A stretch of DNA of 64,000 bases from Comamonas sp009360615 (GTDB taxonomy: Bacteria; Pseudomonadota; Gammaproteobacteria; Burkholderiales; Burkholderiaceae_C): NCBI RefSeq assembly GCF_035784015.1, contig NZ_JALKOW010000004.1; one strand, given 5' to 3'. The position numbers and the translations under genes were made by a program. Shown here piece after piece: positions 36,560 to 44,668 of this stretch (positions are counted from its first letter, which is position 1; each line of letters opens with the position of its first letter). Under the pieces are notes generated by a model. The model saw only the letters and a program-made list of their open reading frames with translations, did not search any database and was not told the origin of the DNA.

Positions 36560-37822
36560 TCAATATCCTCCGGCGGCGATTTCGCGCTCCAGTACCTTGG
36601 GGTTGTGGCGCCAGCGCTCCAGCCATTCCTGGGCGACGTCGCCGGGGTAGATGTCCTCCACGCCATCCTTCAGCGCCTTCACGATGGCCGAGGCCAGCGC
36701 AGCCGGCGCCAGCTTCGGGGGCGGCAGGTTCTGGTTCCATTCGTCGTCGATGGGACCGGGGAAGACGTTGACCACGCGGATGCCTGCAGGCCGCATCTCG
36801 GCGCGCAGGCACTGCGCCAGCGACAGCGCTGCGGCTTTGGAGGCCGAGAAGGTGCCGTGCGGCGGGAAGTTGGCCAGTGCATAGATGGACAACAGGTTGA
36901 CCCAGGCTGTGGCATGCGTGGCGCCATCAGCCGAGCGGCCCTTGAGCGCAGGCCCGAAGCACTGCGCCAGTCGCAGCAGGCCGAGGTAGTTGACCTCCAT
37001 CTCGGCCTTGGCCACGTCGGTGCCACGCCGCGCCGCGATGCCGAAGCCACGGTGCAGCTCGGCCGTGTTGACCACGATGTCCACCTTGCCGCCGATCTGG
37101 CCGGCCAGGGTGCTGACCGAGCGCTCGTCGGTCACGTCCAGCGGCACCAGCGCGACCTGCGGAAGTGCCGCAAGCTCGGCCAGGCCGGGAAGGCCGTGAG
37201 CCTGCTTCCAGGGCTCGGCATGGCCCACCCAGACAAGGTCGGCACCGGCCTTGACCAGGGCGCGGACCACGGCCTGGCCGGTGGCGGACTTGCCGTCCGT
37301 CACCAGCACCTTGCGGTAGCGGGGGTCGCTGCCCATTTCGCGCAGCATGGGGTCGTCAGCCATGTTCTCCGTTCCTTTCTCGGGGTATCCGATCAGCACC
37401 GCCTGGCCGGCGCGGTCGAGCCGCGCGCCGACACGCACGCGCTGGGGCGCTTCGCCCACCTCGCCATGCAGGTGCACCATGACGCTGGGGCCTGCATCGA
37501 GTTGCACCATGCCCAGGCGCCAGGGCAGTCGCTCACGGAAGTACAGGTCGTTGCTGTGCGCCAGCGTGGTCGAGGCCAGCAGTGCGCCGGTGCCGTCCTG
37601 CGACTGCCATGGCAGCTCAGGCGACAGGCAGCGGTGGCAGGCCTCGCGAGGGGGGTATTGCACGGCCCCGCAGCCGGCGCAGACCTGGAGTACGAATCGG
37701 CCCTCGGCGGCTGCGGCCGTAAGGCCCAGCGCCACGCGGCCGCGCGCCGCAGGCGGGAGGTTGATCTGTGGGGTGCGCAGCACCGGGTTCTTGCGCGGGG
37801 GCTTCATGAAGGGCATGGTCAT
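36560..37822 (-). CDS. Zn-ribbon/OB-fold (DUF35) protein fused to a degenerate SDR domain
   Basis: A 420-residue fusion. Residues 40-148 form a rubredoxin-like zinc ribbon (C48, C51, C62, C65 in VCAGCGAVQYPPREACHRC) and an acyl-CoA-associated OB-fold. Such proteins pair with thiolase-fold partners, and one is encoded next door. Residues 168-420 are SDR-like (KVLVTDGKSATGQAVVRALV, NLLSIYA), but the glycine motif is broken, NNAG reads NTAE, and YxxxK has become F325-S-A-S-K329. Loss of the tyrosine argues against normal dehydrogenase activity. The start with GGAGG upstream is 37822. Confidence 0.85.
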   Translation of the reverse strand: MTMPFMKPPRKNPVLRTPQINLPPAARGRVALGLTAAAAEGRFVLQVCAGCGAVQYPPREACHRCLSPELPWQSQDGTGALLASTTLAHSNDLYFRERLPWRLGMVQLDAGPSVMVHLHGEVGEAPQRVRVGARLDRAGQAVLIGYPEKGTENMADDPMLREMGSDPRYRKVLVTDGKSATGQAVVRALVKAGADLVWVGHAEPWKQAHGLPGLAELAALPQVALVPLDVTDERSVSTLAGQIGGKVDIVVNTAELHRGFGIAARRGTDVAKAEMEVNYLGLLRLAQCFGPALKGRSADGATHATAWVNLLSIYALANFPPHGTFSASKAAALSLAQCLRAEMRPAGIRVVNVFPGPIDDEWNQNLPPPKLAPAALASAIVKALKDGVEDIYPGDVAQEWLERWRHNPKVLEREIAAGGY

Positions 37823-37907
37823 GGTGCCTCCGCCGGGACGCGACAGGCCAGGCGCCTCTCCCCCTTGGAGGGCAGTGAGCACATGCGGTGCCGAACGTGG
37901 GGTTGTT

Positions 37908-39086
37908 TCATTCGCTTGTCTCCAGGATCACCGCCCCGGTGCACAGGCAGCGGTCGTAGGTCACCATGCCGAAGCCACCCACCAGGCCGGTGCGCGCTCC
38001 CGGCACGCTGCGCCCTCCGGCCTGGCCGGTGAGCTGGCGCAGGGCCTCCGTCATTCCGAGGAAGCCGCCAGCCGCGCCCGCCTGACCGCAGGAGAGCTGG
38101 CCACCACTGGTGTTGTGCGGAAAGTCGCCGGCATGGGTCAGGTCATGCGCGCGCACGAAGGCCGGGCCCTCACCCTTGTCGCAGAAGCCCAGGTCCTCAA
38201 TCTGCATCATCGCGATCACCGGGTAGTCGTCGTAGGTCTGCAGCAGGTCGATGTCCTGCGGCGAACAGCCGGCCTGGGCATACAGGTCGGCGCAGTCCAC
38301 GCGCCAGCCGCCACGCAGCATCACCGGGTCGTCGGCATAGGCGTTGTGGCGCTCGATCGCGCCGCGCAGCAGCACGTGGGGCAAGCCCAGGTCGCGCGCG
38401 CGCTCGGGCGTCATCACGAGGAAAGCCTCGGCTCCGGCGCAGGGCATGACGCAGTCGAACAGATGTATGGGCTCGGAGATCGGCCGTGCCGCCATGTATT
38501 CGTCAAGGGTCAGCGGCTTCTTGAACAACGCGTTGGGGTTGTGCAGCGCATTGGCGCGCTGGGCCACGGCGATGTGGCCGAAATCCTCGCGCTGGGCGCC
38601 GTAGGTGCGCATATAGCTGGCCGTGATGAAGGCAAACATGGAGTTCGGCCCGCCCGCTCCGTAGGGGTAGCTGGCATCACGCGCGAAGTCGCTGAATGCG
38701 CCCAGCGTCTGGCGGAACGAGTCCACATGATTGGTGTCGGCCGCCACGCAGGCCACCACCTCGGCGTCGCCGCACTGCACGGCGCGGGCTGCACGGCGCA
38801 GCGCCATCACGCCCGAGGCGCCGCCGGTGGGAATGTGATCCAGCCAGCGCGGCGACAGGCCCAGGTGCTGTGTCACGCCCACGGCCGTATCGGGTGTCAG
38901 CGAAAAGCTGCTGACCGTCAGCCCGTCGATCTGATCCTTGGCAAGCCGGCTGCCGGCGAGCAGGCCACGCAGGGCCTGGCCCAGGAACCAGTGCGCGCCA
39001 TGGATGGAGTAGCGCTCGTAGGGCACGGTGACGGGCACGGCCAGCGCCACGCCCTCATAGCCCCTGCGTCGGATGTATGCGGTCAT
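37908..39086 (-). CDS. Thiolase-fold protein lacking the thiolase Cys and His
   Basis: A 392-residue member of the thiolase superfamily, closest in style to SCP-x/Ltp proteins. The nucleophile region reads PTGGASGVMAL, with Gly 89 where thiolases have Cys. The GHP motif is G334-Q335-A336, so the catalytic His is gone too. A tyrosine-rich loop QTYDDYPVIAM lies at about 283-293, and Cys 382 in CLCTGAV remains. Ltp2-type steroid side-chain aldolases also lack the Cys/His pair and work with a DUF35 partner. The next gene encodes a DUF35 protein, so a retro-aldolase role is a reasoned inference. Confidence 0.85.
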   Translation of the reverse strand: MTAYIRRRGYEGVALAVPVTVPYERYSIHGAHWFLGQALRGLLAGSRLAKDQIDGLTVSSFSLTPDTAVGVTQHLGLSPRWLDHIPTGGASGVMALRRAARAVQCGDAEVVACVAADTNHVDSFRQTLGAFSDFARDASYPYGAGGPNSMFAFITASYMRTYGAQREDFGHIAVAQRANALHNPNALFKKPLTLDEYMAARPISEPIHLFDCVMPCAGAEAFLVMTPERARDLGLPHVLLRGAIERHNAYADDPVMLRGGWRVDCADLYAQAGCSPQDIDLLQTYDDYPVIAMMQIEDLGFCDKGEGPAFVRAHDLTHAGDFPHNTSGGQLSCGQAGAAGGFLGMTEALRQLTGQAGGRSVPGARTGLVGGFGMVTYDRCLCTGAVILETSE

Positions 39087-39088
39087 GT

Positions 39089-40066
39089 TCAGTCCAGCCT
39101 GATGCCGGCCGCACGGATGATGCGGCCGAATTTCTGAGCGTCGCCCTGAATGGCCTGCGCGAACTGCTCGGGCGTGCCGGCCACCACCGTCATGCCCATG
39201 CCGGACAGCAGCTCGCGGGTCTGCGGCATCTGCAGGATGCCGGCCAGCTCGAGGTGCAGCTTGGCAATGACGGGCTGGGGCGTTCCGGCCGGGACCACGA
39301 AGCCGATCCAGGTCAGCAGATCCACGCCGGGTACGCCGGACTCGGCCAGGGTTGGCACCCCGGGCAGCAGCGGATTGCGGTCGGCACTGGTCACCGCGAG
39401 CGCCCGCACCTTGCCGCTCTTGATGTAGGGCATCGCCGGGCCCAGCGCATCGAAGATCAGCGGCACCTGGCCACCCACCGTGTCGGTCATGGCCGGCGCA
39501 CCGCCCTTGTAGGGCACGGCCAGCAGGTCCGCGCCGGTGGCGCTCCTGAAGACCTCGCCCGCCACCTGCGCCGGCATGGCACCATGCGCATAGGCCAGCT
39601 TCCCGGGTTGGGCGCGCGCCAACGTCAGCAGTTCTCCCACGCTGCGCGCGCTGAACGAGGGGTGCACTGCCAGCACCATGGGCATGGTGATGGCCTGCGT
39701 CACCGGCGTGAAGCTCCGGGCCGGGTCGTAAGGCAGCTTGCGGTAAAGGCTCTGGTTCATGGCCAGCGTGGAGTCGATGGCCACGAACAAGGTGTAGCCG
39801 TCGGGCGCGGCCTTGGCCGCCGCCTCGGCGGCAATGAGGGTATTGCCGCCGGGTTTGTTGTCCACCACGACAGGCAGCTTCCAGCGCTCGCCGAGGCGCG
39901 CCGCCACGGTGCGGGCCACCAGGTCGCTGCCGCCGCCCGGGGGGAAGGGGACGATGATGCGGATGGGCTTGCTGGGATAGACGTCCTGCGCCAATGCGCC
40001 GAAGACGAGGCAGGCACCGGACAGCAGCAGGGCGAGAGATCGTTTCAGGAACCGAAAGGCTTGCAT
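39089..40066 (-). CDS. Bug-family solute-binding protein, second in operon
   Basis: A 325-residue periplasmic protein with a Sec leader (LKRSLALLLSGACLVFGALA, cleavage near AQD). The family pattern is very clear: IRIIVPFPPGGGSDLVARTV, VVVDNKPGGNTLIAAEA, PYDPARSFTPV, VPYKGGAPAMTDTVGGQ. It is sandwiched between the acyl-CoA ligase (18 bp) and the thiolase-fold gene (2 bp), so it is firmly part of the same transcript. The ligand is presumably a carboxylated pathway substrate. Confidence 0.93.
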   Translation of the reverse strand: MQAFRFLKRSLALLLSGACLVFGALAQDVYPSKPIRIIVPFPPGGGSDLVARTVAARLGERWKLPVVVDNKPGGNTLIAAEAAAKAAPDGYTLFVAIDSTLAMNQSLYRKLPYDPARSFTPVTQAITMPMVLAVHPSFSARSVGELLTLARAQPGKLAYAHGAMPAQVAGEVFRSATGADLLAVPYKGGAPAMTDTVGGQVPLIFDALGPAMPYIKSGKVRALAVTSADRNPLLPGVPTLAESGVPGVDLLTWIGFVVPAGTPQPVIAKLHLELAGILQMPQTRELLSGMGMTVVAGTPEQFAQAIQGDAQKFGRIIRAAGIRLD

Positions 40067-40084
40067 GAGCGTTTCTCCCGACGG

Positions 40085-41665
40085 TCAGCGCTTGAGCGGG
40101 ATACCGGCCGCCTCGCGGTCCCAGGTCTGCGCGGTGATGCCGCGCTCTCGCAGCTTGAACTTCTGCACCTTGCCGTTCTCGGTCGAAGGCAGCGCGGCCA
40201 TGAACTCCAGGTAGCGCGGCACGGCGAAATACGCCATGCGCGGCTCGCAGAAGCGCACCAGCTCCACCGGGTCCAGCGCCACGCCCTCGCGCGGCACGAT
40301 GGCGGCCATGACCTCGTCCTCGGCCAGCTCGCTCTTGACCGGGAACACCGCCGCCACGGCCACGGCAGGGTGGCTCAGCAGCACCTGCTCGACCTCGTAC
40401 GAAGAGATGTTCTCGCCGCGCCGGCGGATCGCGTCCTTGAGCCGGTCGAGGAAGGTGAAGAAGCCGTCGACGTCGCGCACCACGCGGTCACCGGTGTGGA
40501 ACCACAGGTTGCGCCAGGCTTCCACGGTCTTGTCTGCCATGCCGAAATAGCCGGTGGCGAAGGCGAAAGGCTCGTCGGCGCGCAATAGCAGCTCGCCGGG
40601 CGTGCCGGGCGGCACCTCCTCGTCGTGCTCGTCGGCCACGCGCGCGGTGAAGCCGGGCGCGACGCGGCCCATGCTGCCGGGGCGCTGCTCGGCGTCGAGG
40701 CCGATGACGAAGTTGGTCTCGGTGGAGCCGTAGCCGTCGAGCAGGCGCATGCCGAAGCGCTCGCTGAACTGCGCATGGAAGCGCGGCGGCACGCCGGGTG
40801 CCAGCGCGATGCGCACGCGGTGCGCGCGGTCGTGCGGCGTCGCTTCCTTGGACAGCAGGATCGGCACCATCGCGCCCAGCACATAGGTGGCCGTGGCCTG
40901 GTGCCGCACCAGCGCGGCCCAGAAGCCCGAGGCAGAGAAGCGCTTCTCGACCACCAGCATGGAGCCGGTCAGAAGGGCCTGGAAAAAGGCATTCATCGCG
41001 TTGGTGTGGAACAGCGGCAGCGTGGTCAGCAGCACCTCGCCATCGCCCAGCTCCAGCAGGGCTGCGGTGTGCCGGCCCCACCAGTAGAACTGCGCATGCG
41101 GGCAGCACACGCCCTTCGAGAGGCCCGTCGTGCCCGAGGTGTAGAGGATGGCCAGCGTGTCACCAGGCTGCACTGGTGCGGCATCCACCAGCGCATCACC
41201 CGGTGCCGGAAAAGCCTCGGTGCCGGGTTCCTGCGGCGCGTCTATGCGCCATACGCGCTCAAGCGGCAGACCATCGCGGTCTTCCAGCCCGCGCAGTGCC
41301 GCCAGGCCCTCGGCCTCACCCACAAAAAGCCGCGCGCCCGAGTTGACCAGGATGTGGCGAAGCGAAGTGCCGCGCGCGGCAGTGTTGATGGGCACGGTGA
41401 CCGCACCGATCCACGCGCATCCCAGGAAGGTCTGCAGGAACTCTGCGCGGTTGCCGCACATCAGCGCCACGCGGTCGCCGGCGCGCAGGCCGGCGGCCTG
41501 CAGCACCGCGCCCATGGCCTGGGCGATGCGCAGCGCATCGGCGTAGCGCCAGCGGGTGTCCCCGGCGACGAGCAGCGTGCGCTCGGGAAAGCGGCGGCAC
41601 TGTTGCTCCAGTATCGCTGGCAATGTGCGGCCGGCAGGTGCGAAGGATTCAATGGCAGTGGACAT
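40085..41665 (-). CDS. AMP-forming acyl/aryl-CoA ligase
   Basis: A 526-residue adenylate-forming ligase. Motifs are LAILYTSGTTGLSKGVCCPH (ATP phosphate loop), GYGSTETNFVIG, FHTGDRVVRDVDGFFTFLDR and the C-terminal lysine region STENGKVQKFKL. RRGENISSYEVEQVL is typical of crotonobetaine/carnitine-CoA-ligase-like (CaiC) proteins. It activates the carboxylate of the pathway compound, making the CoA thioester on which the thiolase-fold and DUF35 proteins can act. The start at MSTAIESFAP is chosen; the longer frame crosses the dioxygenase beta gene. It follows that gene by 11 bp. Confidence 0.93.
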   Translation of the reverse strand: MSTAIESFAPAGRTLPAILEQQCRRFPERTLLVAGDTRWRYADALRIAQAMGAVLQAAGLRAGDRVALMCGNRAEFLQTFLGCAWIGAVTVPINTAARGTSLRHILVNSGARLFVGEAEGLAALRGLEDRDGLPLERVWRIDAPQEPGTEAFPAPGDALVDAAPVQPGDTLAILYTSGTTGLSKGVCCPHAQFYWWGRHTAALLELGDGEVLLTTLPLFHTNAMNAFFQALLTGSMLVVEKRFSASGFWAALVRHQATATYVLGAMVPILLSKEATPHDRAHRVRIALAPGVPPRFHAQFSERFGMRLLDGYGSTETNFVIGLDAEQRPGSMGRVAPGFTARVADEHDEEVPPGTPGELLLRADEPFAFATGYFGMADKTVEAWRNLWFHTGDRVVRDVDGFFTFLDRLKDAIRRRGENISSYEVEQVLLSHPAVAVAAVFPVKSELAEDEVMAAIVPREGVALDPVELVRFCEPRMAYFAVPRYLEFMAALPSTENGKVQKFKLRERGITAQTWDREAAGIPLKR

Positions 41666-41676
41666 CGCAAGGGGCC

Positions 41677-42192
41677 TCACATGAAGAGTTGCATGTTGCC
41701 GAAAGCGGCATCGCAGTTCACCAGGTCCACGCGCTTGAGGCGCATGCGCAGCGCGCCGTCGCCCTGGCCATCGCCCTGCCACACCAGTTCGTGGCTGGCC
41801 CAGCCGGCATACAGCGTCTGCTCGTCCTGCCGCGTCTCGATGTAGTGGAACGCCGTGCGGCAGGTGTAGACGCCGGCCGCATCGTCGCGCGCCATCACGC
41901 GCGGCGTCTGCAGCAGGTGGTGGCAGCGGCTCGCGGGCTGCTGCGAGAAAGTGCGGGCACCGCGCAGCCGTTCGATGCGCACCTGCAGCAGCAGCCGGTC
42001 CTCGTACAGCAGTGACGCCTGCAGACGCGGGTCGGTCTGACCATGGGCCAGCGGCATCCAGTAGTGGCCGTCCTCGGTGAACAGGGCCATCCAGTCGCCC
42101 CAGCGCTGCTCGTCGAGCAAGGCGGCCTCGTCGAGCACAAAATCGACCAGTTGCTGGTCCGTGACGATGGTGGTGGAGGGTGATTGTGTCAT
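41677..42192 (-). CDS. Aromatic-ring-hydroxylating dioxygenase, beta subunit
   Basis: A 171-residue small subunit of a Rieske non-heme iron oxygenase. The cone-shaped beta-subunit fold is recognised by FVLDEAALLDEQRWGDWMAL, DGHYWMPL, LLYEDRLLLQVRIERL and the C-terminal DLVNCDAAFGN. It has no metal centre and gives structure and some specificity to an alpha3beta3 oxygenase. It is separated from the alpha gene by the penicillin-acylase-family gene, which is unusual because alpha and beta are normally adjacent. The start has GAGGAG upstream. Confidence 0.92.
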   Translation of the reverse strand: MTQSPSTTIVTDQQLVDFVLDEAALLDEQRWGDWMALFTEDGHYWMPLAHGQTDPRLQASLLYEDRLLLQVRIERLRGARTFSQQPASRCHHLLQTPRVMARDDAAGVYTCRTAFHYIETRQDEQTLYAGWASHELVWQGDGQGDGALRMRLKRVDLVNCDAAFGNMQLFM

Positions 42193-42202
42193 CGCAGACT
42201 CC

Positions 42203-44668
42203 TCAGTAGCGCAGCATGCGCGTGCTGTCCAGGTCGGCATCGACCTCGGCATGGGTCAGTCGCTCGGGCTTGCATCCGAAGTCGCGCAACAGCGCCAGCT
42301 GGTCGCCGTAGTGCCGGCCCGGGCGCCCGTCCGGACCGACAAAGCCGCTCTGGCCCGGCGCGGCGACCGAGCACATCTGCACGGCGCCGGGGCGCAACAC
42401 GACTCGGTAGTTCAGCGTGCCGAGGTTCAGGTACAGGGGCAGTTCCGGCTGCTCGTCAGCGCCCGCCCAGGGCACTCCGATGGCGTTGCTGCTGGCGAAG
42501 CGGTGCCGAACCACGGGTGTGGTCCAGCGGGTCATGTCGGGCCCGAGGCGCTCGGTGAGCCCCTCCACTGCATCGTCGAGCGCTGCCCGTATCAGGGCCT
42601 GCGGCTCCTTGCCGTTGAGGAAGTCGAAGCGCTGCGGCACGCCAGCGGCCGGGCCGCGCAACGCATTCCAGATCAGCTTCGCGGCCGAAGCGGGCTGCAC
42701 GCTGCCGGGCGACCCACGCGATGTCAGGCTGGGGTAGCCGAGGCTGGTGTAGCCGGCGAGCACTGCAGGCGGCAGGTCGTCCGCCAGCAGCCGCTGCACC
42801 ATGGCGTCCAGCCACGCCCGCAGCACCGTGGTGGCGTTGTTGTCATAGACCTCGCCGGCGGCTCGGTTGCGGAAGTCCCAGCGCATCAGCAGCTCGGCCG
42901 CGCGGCGCCCTGGCGCATCGGCCGGCAGGCTGGCTGCGGCCTTCACGATCAGCGGTACGAAATAGCGCGCATTGAGGTCGGCCAGCGCGCCGTTCTGGGC
43001 CACCCGCCAAACCTCATCGACCGACAGCGGGCCCGCGTCACGCAACTGGGCATGGAGTTCGGCCACACGGTCCACCTGGGAGAAGTTGGCACCATCGGCG
43101 CGCAGACCCTCGGCGATCTGGTTGTTCCAGCTCGCCAGGTAGCCCTGCCCGGGGTTGTAGCTGCGCGGGTTCGCGCTGAACGGCAGCAGGCCCTCCCACT
43201 CCATGCTGCCATCGCCGCGGGCCGGGAAACGGATATCCTGCACTGTGGGTCGCTTCGGCAGGCTGCCCAGGCCGACAGCGCCGATGTTGCCCGCCACGTC
43301 GGCATAGAACCAGGTGATGGAGGCGCTGACGCGGGCGCCCTGCGCCAGGAACTGCTGCCAGTCGCGGGCCCGCGCCGCCTGCGCCCAGCCCAGAAGTGTC
43401 TCGACTTCGCGCCCGTGCCAGCTGCTGCGCAGCGTATAGGCGCGGCCATTGGCCAGATCCCAGCTCTGCACGAAGCCATGCACCGTGGCATAGATGTCGA
43501 TACGGCGCGGCGCCTCACCCTTGACGCGGACCTCTTCGGTGCGCAGCACCATGGGGCGGTAGCCGCCCTGGTGGCGGTACTGGTAGCGGTTGGCGGGGTT
43601 CAGCGCCTCCTGGTAGAGGTCGTTGGTATCGAGCGATCCCACCGTGGAGCCCCAGGCGATGCGGCCATTGGTGCCGAAGAACACCGCCGGCGGTCCGACC
43701 GGCGTGGCACCCGTCACGTTGTAGCCGGCGCCGTGCAGGCCGATGCCATGCACGAAGGACGGGTTGTTGAAGCCCTGCTGCGGTCCGTTGTAAAGCACCG
43801 CCACGCCCTCTCGGGTGCGCTGCGGCGCCAGCACCATGGCGTTGCTGGCGGTCGGCATCTGCCGCTCCGCCTCCAGGCCGAGACGGATGGCCTGTGCCGC
43901 CTGGAAGTCGGACGCAGCCTGGGCCGATACCGGTGCCAGCCGACCGGCACCGGGCTCCCGCCGGGCCGCCGGCGCACGCCCCGCAGGGCGACGCGGCACG
44001 ATGGTCGGCGCGGTGGGATCTTCCAGCCAGCGCATCTGCTCGTAGAGCGCCTGACCGGTGGCTTCGCCGCGCGCGGCCTGCAGCTGCTGCAGCAGGGTCA
44101 GGTTGCCGAGCTCGGCCGTACCGGCGAAGAAGCGGTTCAGGATGAGGCCGATCCAGACCAGGGCAACGTCGTCGGCCGTCCATTCCACCGGCAGGAATCC
44201 GTTGTCGATGAACTGCTTGGGCAGCAGCTTGGCCCGGTCGGCGAGCACGTCGCGGATGCGGGCGTTGACGCCGGCCGCGTAACCTTCGAACAGGGCGCGG
44301 TCGTCCGAGCCGAGTGCGTCGATCTGGCGCCGGATGCTGGCCGGGTCGATGTTCGAGCGCGTGCTGGTGTCGGTGGCCACATAGTTCGGCCCCAGCACCT
44401 CGGCCACACTGCCGTTGCCGGAACGCTTGGCCATCTCGAGCTGGTAGAGGCGGTCTTCCGCAACCGCATAGCCAAAGCCATGGAAAAGGCCATATGTGTC
44501 CTTGGCATAGACGTGCGGCACGCCATGGCTGTCGCGCTTGATCAGGACCGTGCGATCGGATGCGGTCTGCACGGAACCACCGCAGCCGGCCAGCACGGCC
44601 GCGCACAGGCCGATGCCCGCAGTGCCCCCCAACCGCAGCAGCGCCAGGCGGTTGTGCTGCCCGCTCAT
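42203..44668 (-). CDS. Penicillin-acylase-family amidohydrolase (lipoprotein)
   Basis: An 821-residue Ntn hydrolase precursor. The N-terminal leader ends in the lipobox LAGC (Cys 29), so the enzyme should be anchored in the periplasm. Ser 275 in MPTASNAMVLAP is the expected nucleophile exposed by self-cleavage between alpha and beta chains. Further family segments are GHVPHVYAKD-like SHGVPHVYAKDTYGLFHGFG, AVFFGTNGRIAWGST and SWNNQIA. The family covers penicillin G acylase, aculeacin acylase and PvdQ/QuiP lactone acylases. Its gene overlaps the dioxygenase alpha stop (ATGA) and is followed by beta, so its product is made together with the oxygenase. The amide substrate is unknown. Confidence 0.92.
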   Translation of the reverse strand: MSGQHNRLALLRLGGTAGIGLCAAVLAGCGGSVQTASDRTVLIKRDSHGVPHVYAKDTYGLFHGFGYAVAEDRLYQLEMAKRSGNGSVAEVLGPNYVATDTSTRSNIDPASIRRQIDALGSDDRALFEGYAAGVNARIRDVLADRAKLLPKQFIDNGFLPVEWTADDVALVWIGLILNRFFAGTAELGNLTLLQQLQAARGEATGQALYEQMRWLEDPTAPTIVPRRPAGRAPAARREPGAGRLAPVSAQAASDFQAAQAIRLGLEAERQMPTASNAMVLAPQRTREGVAVLYNGPQQGFNNPSFVHGIGLHGAGYNVTGATPVGPPAVFFGTNGRIAWGSTVGSLDTNDLYQEALNPANRYQYRHQGGYRPMVLRTEEVRVKGEAPRRIDIYATVHGFVQSWDLANGRAYTLRSSWHGREVETLLGWAQAARARDWQQFLAQGARVSASITWFYADVAGNIGAVGLGSLPKRPTVQDIRFPARGDGSMEWEGLLPFSANPRSYNPGQGYLASWNNQIAEGLRADGANFSQVDRVAELHAQLRDAGPLSVDEVWRVAQNGALADLNARYFVPLIVKAAASLPADAPGRRAAELLMRWDFRNRAAGEVYDNNATTVLRAWLDAMVQRLLADDLPPAVLAGYTSLGYPSLTSRGSPGSVQPASAAKLIWNALRGPAAGVPQRFDFLNGKEPQALIRAALDDAVEGLTERLGPDMTRWTTPVVRHRFASSNAIGVPWAGADEQPELPLYLNLGTLNYRVVLRPGAVQMCSVAAPGQSGFVGPDGRPGRHYGDQLALLRDFGCKPERLTHAEVDADLDSTRMLRY

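Noticed and set aside
37850..37885. CCCCCTTGGAGGG palindrome between the thiolase-fold and DUF35 genes
   Set aside because: Too short to call a repeat family from this window; no second copy seen.
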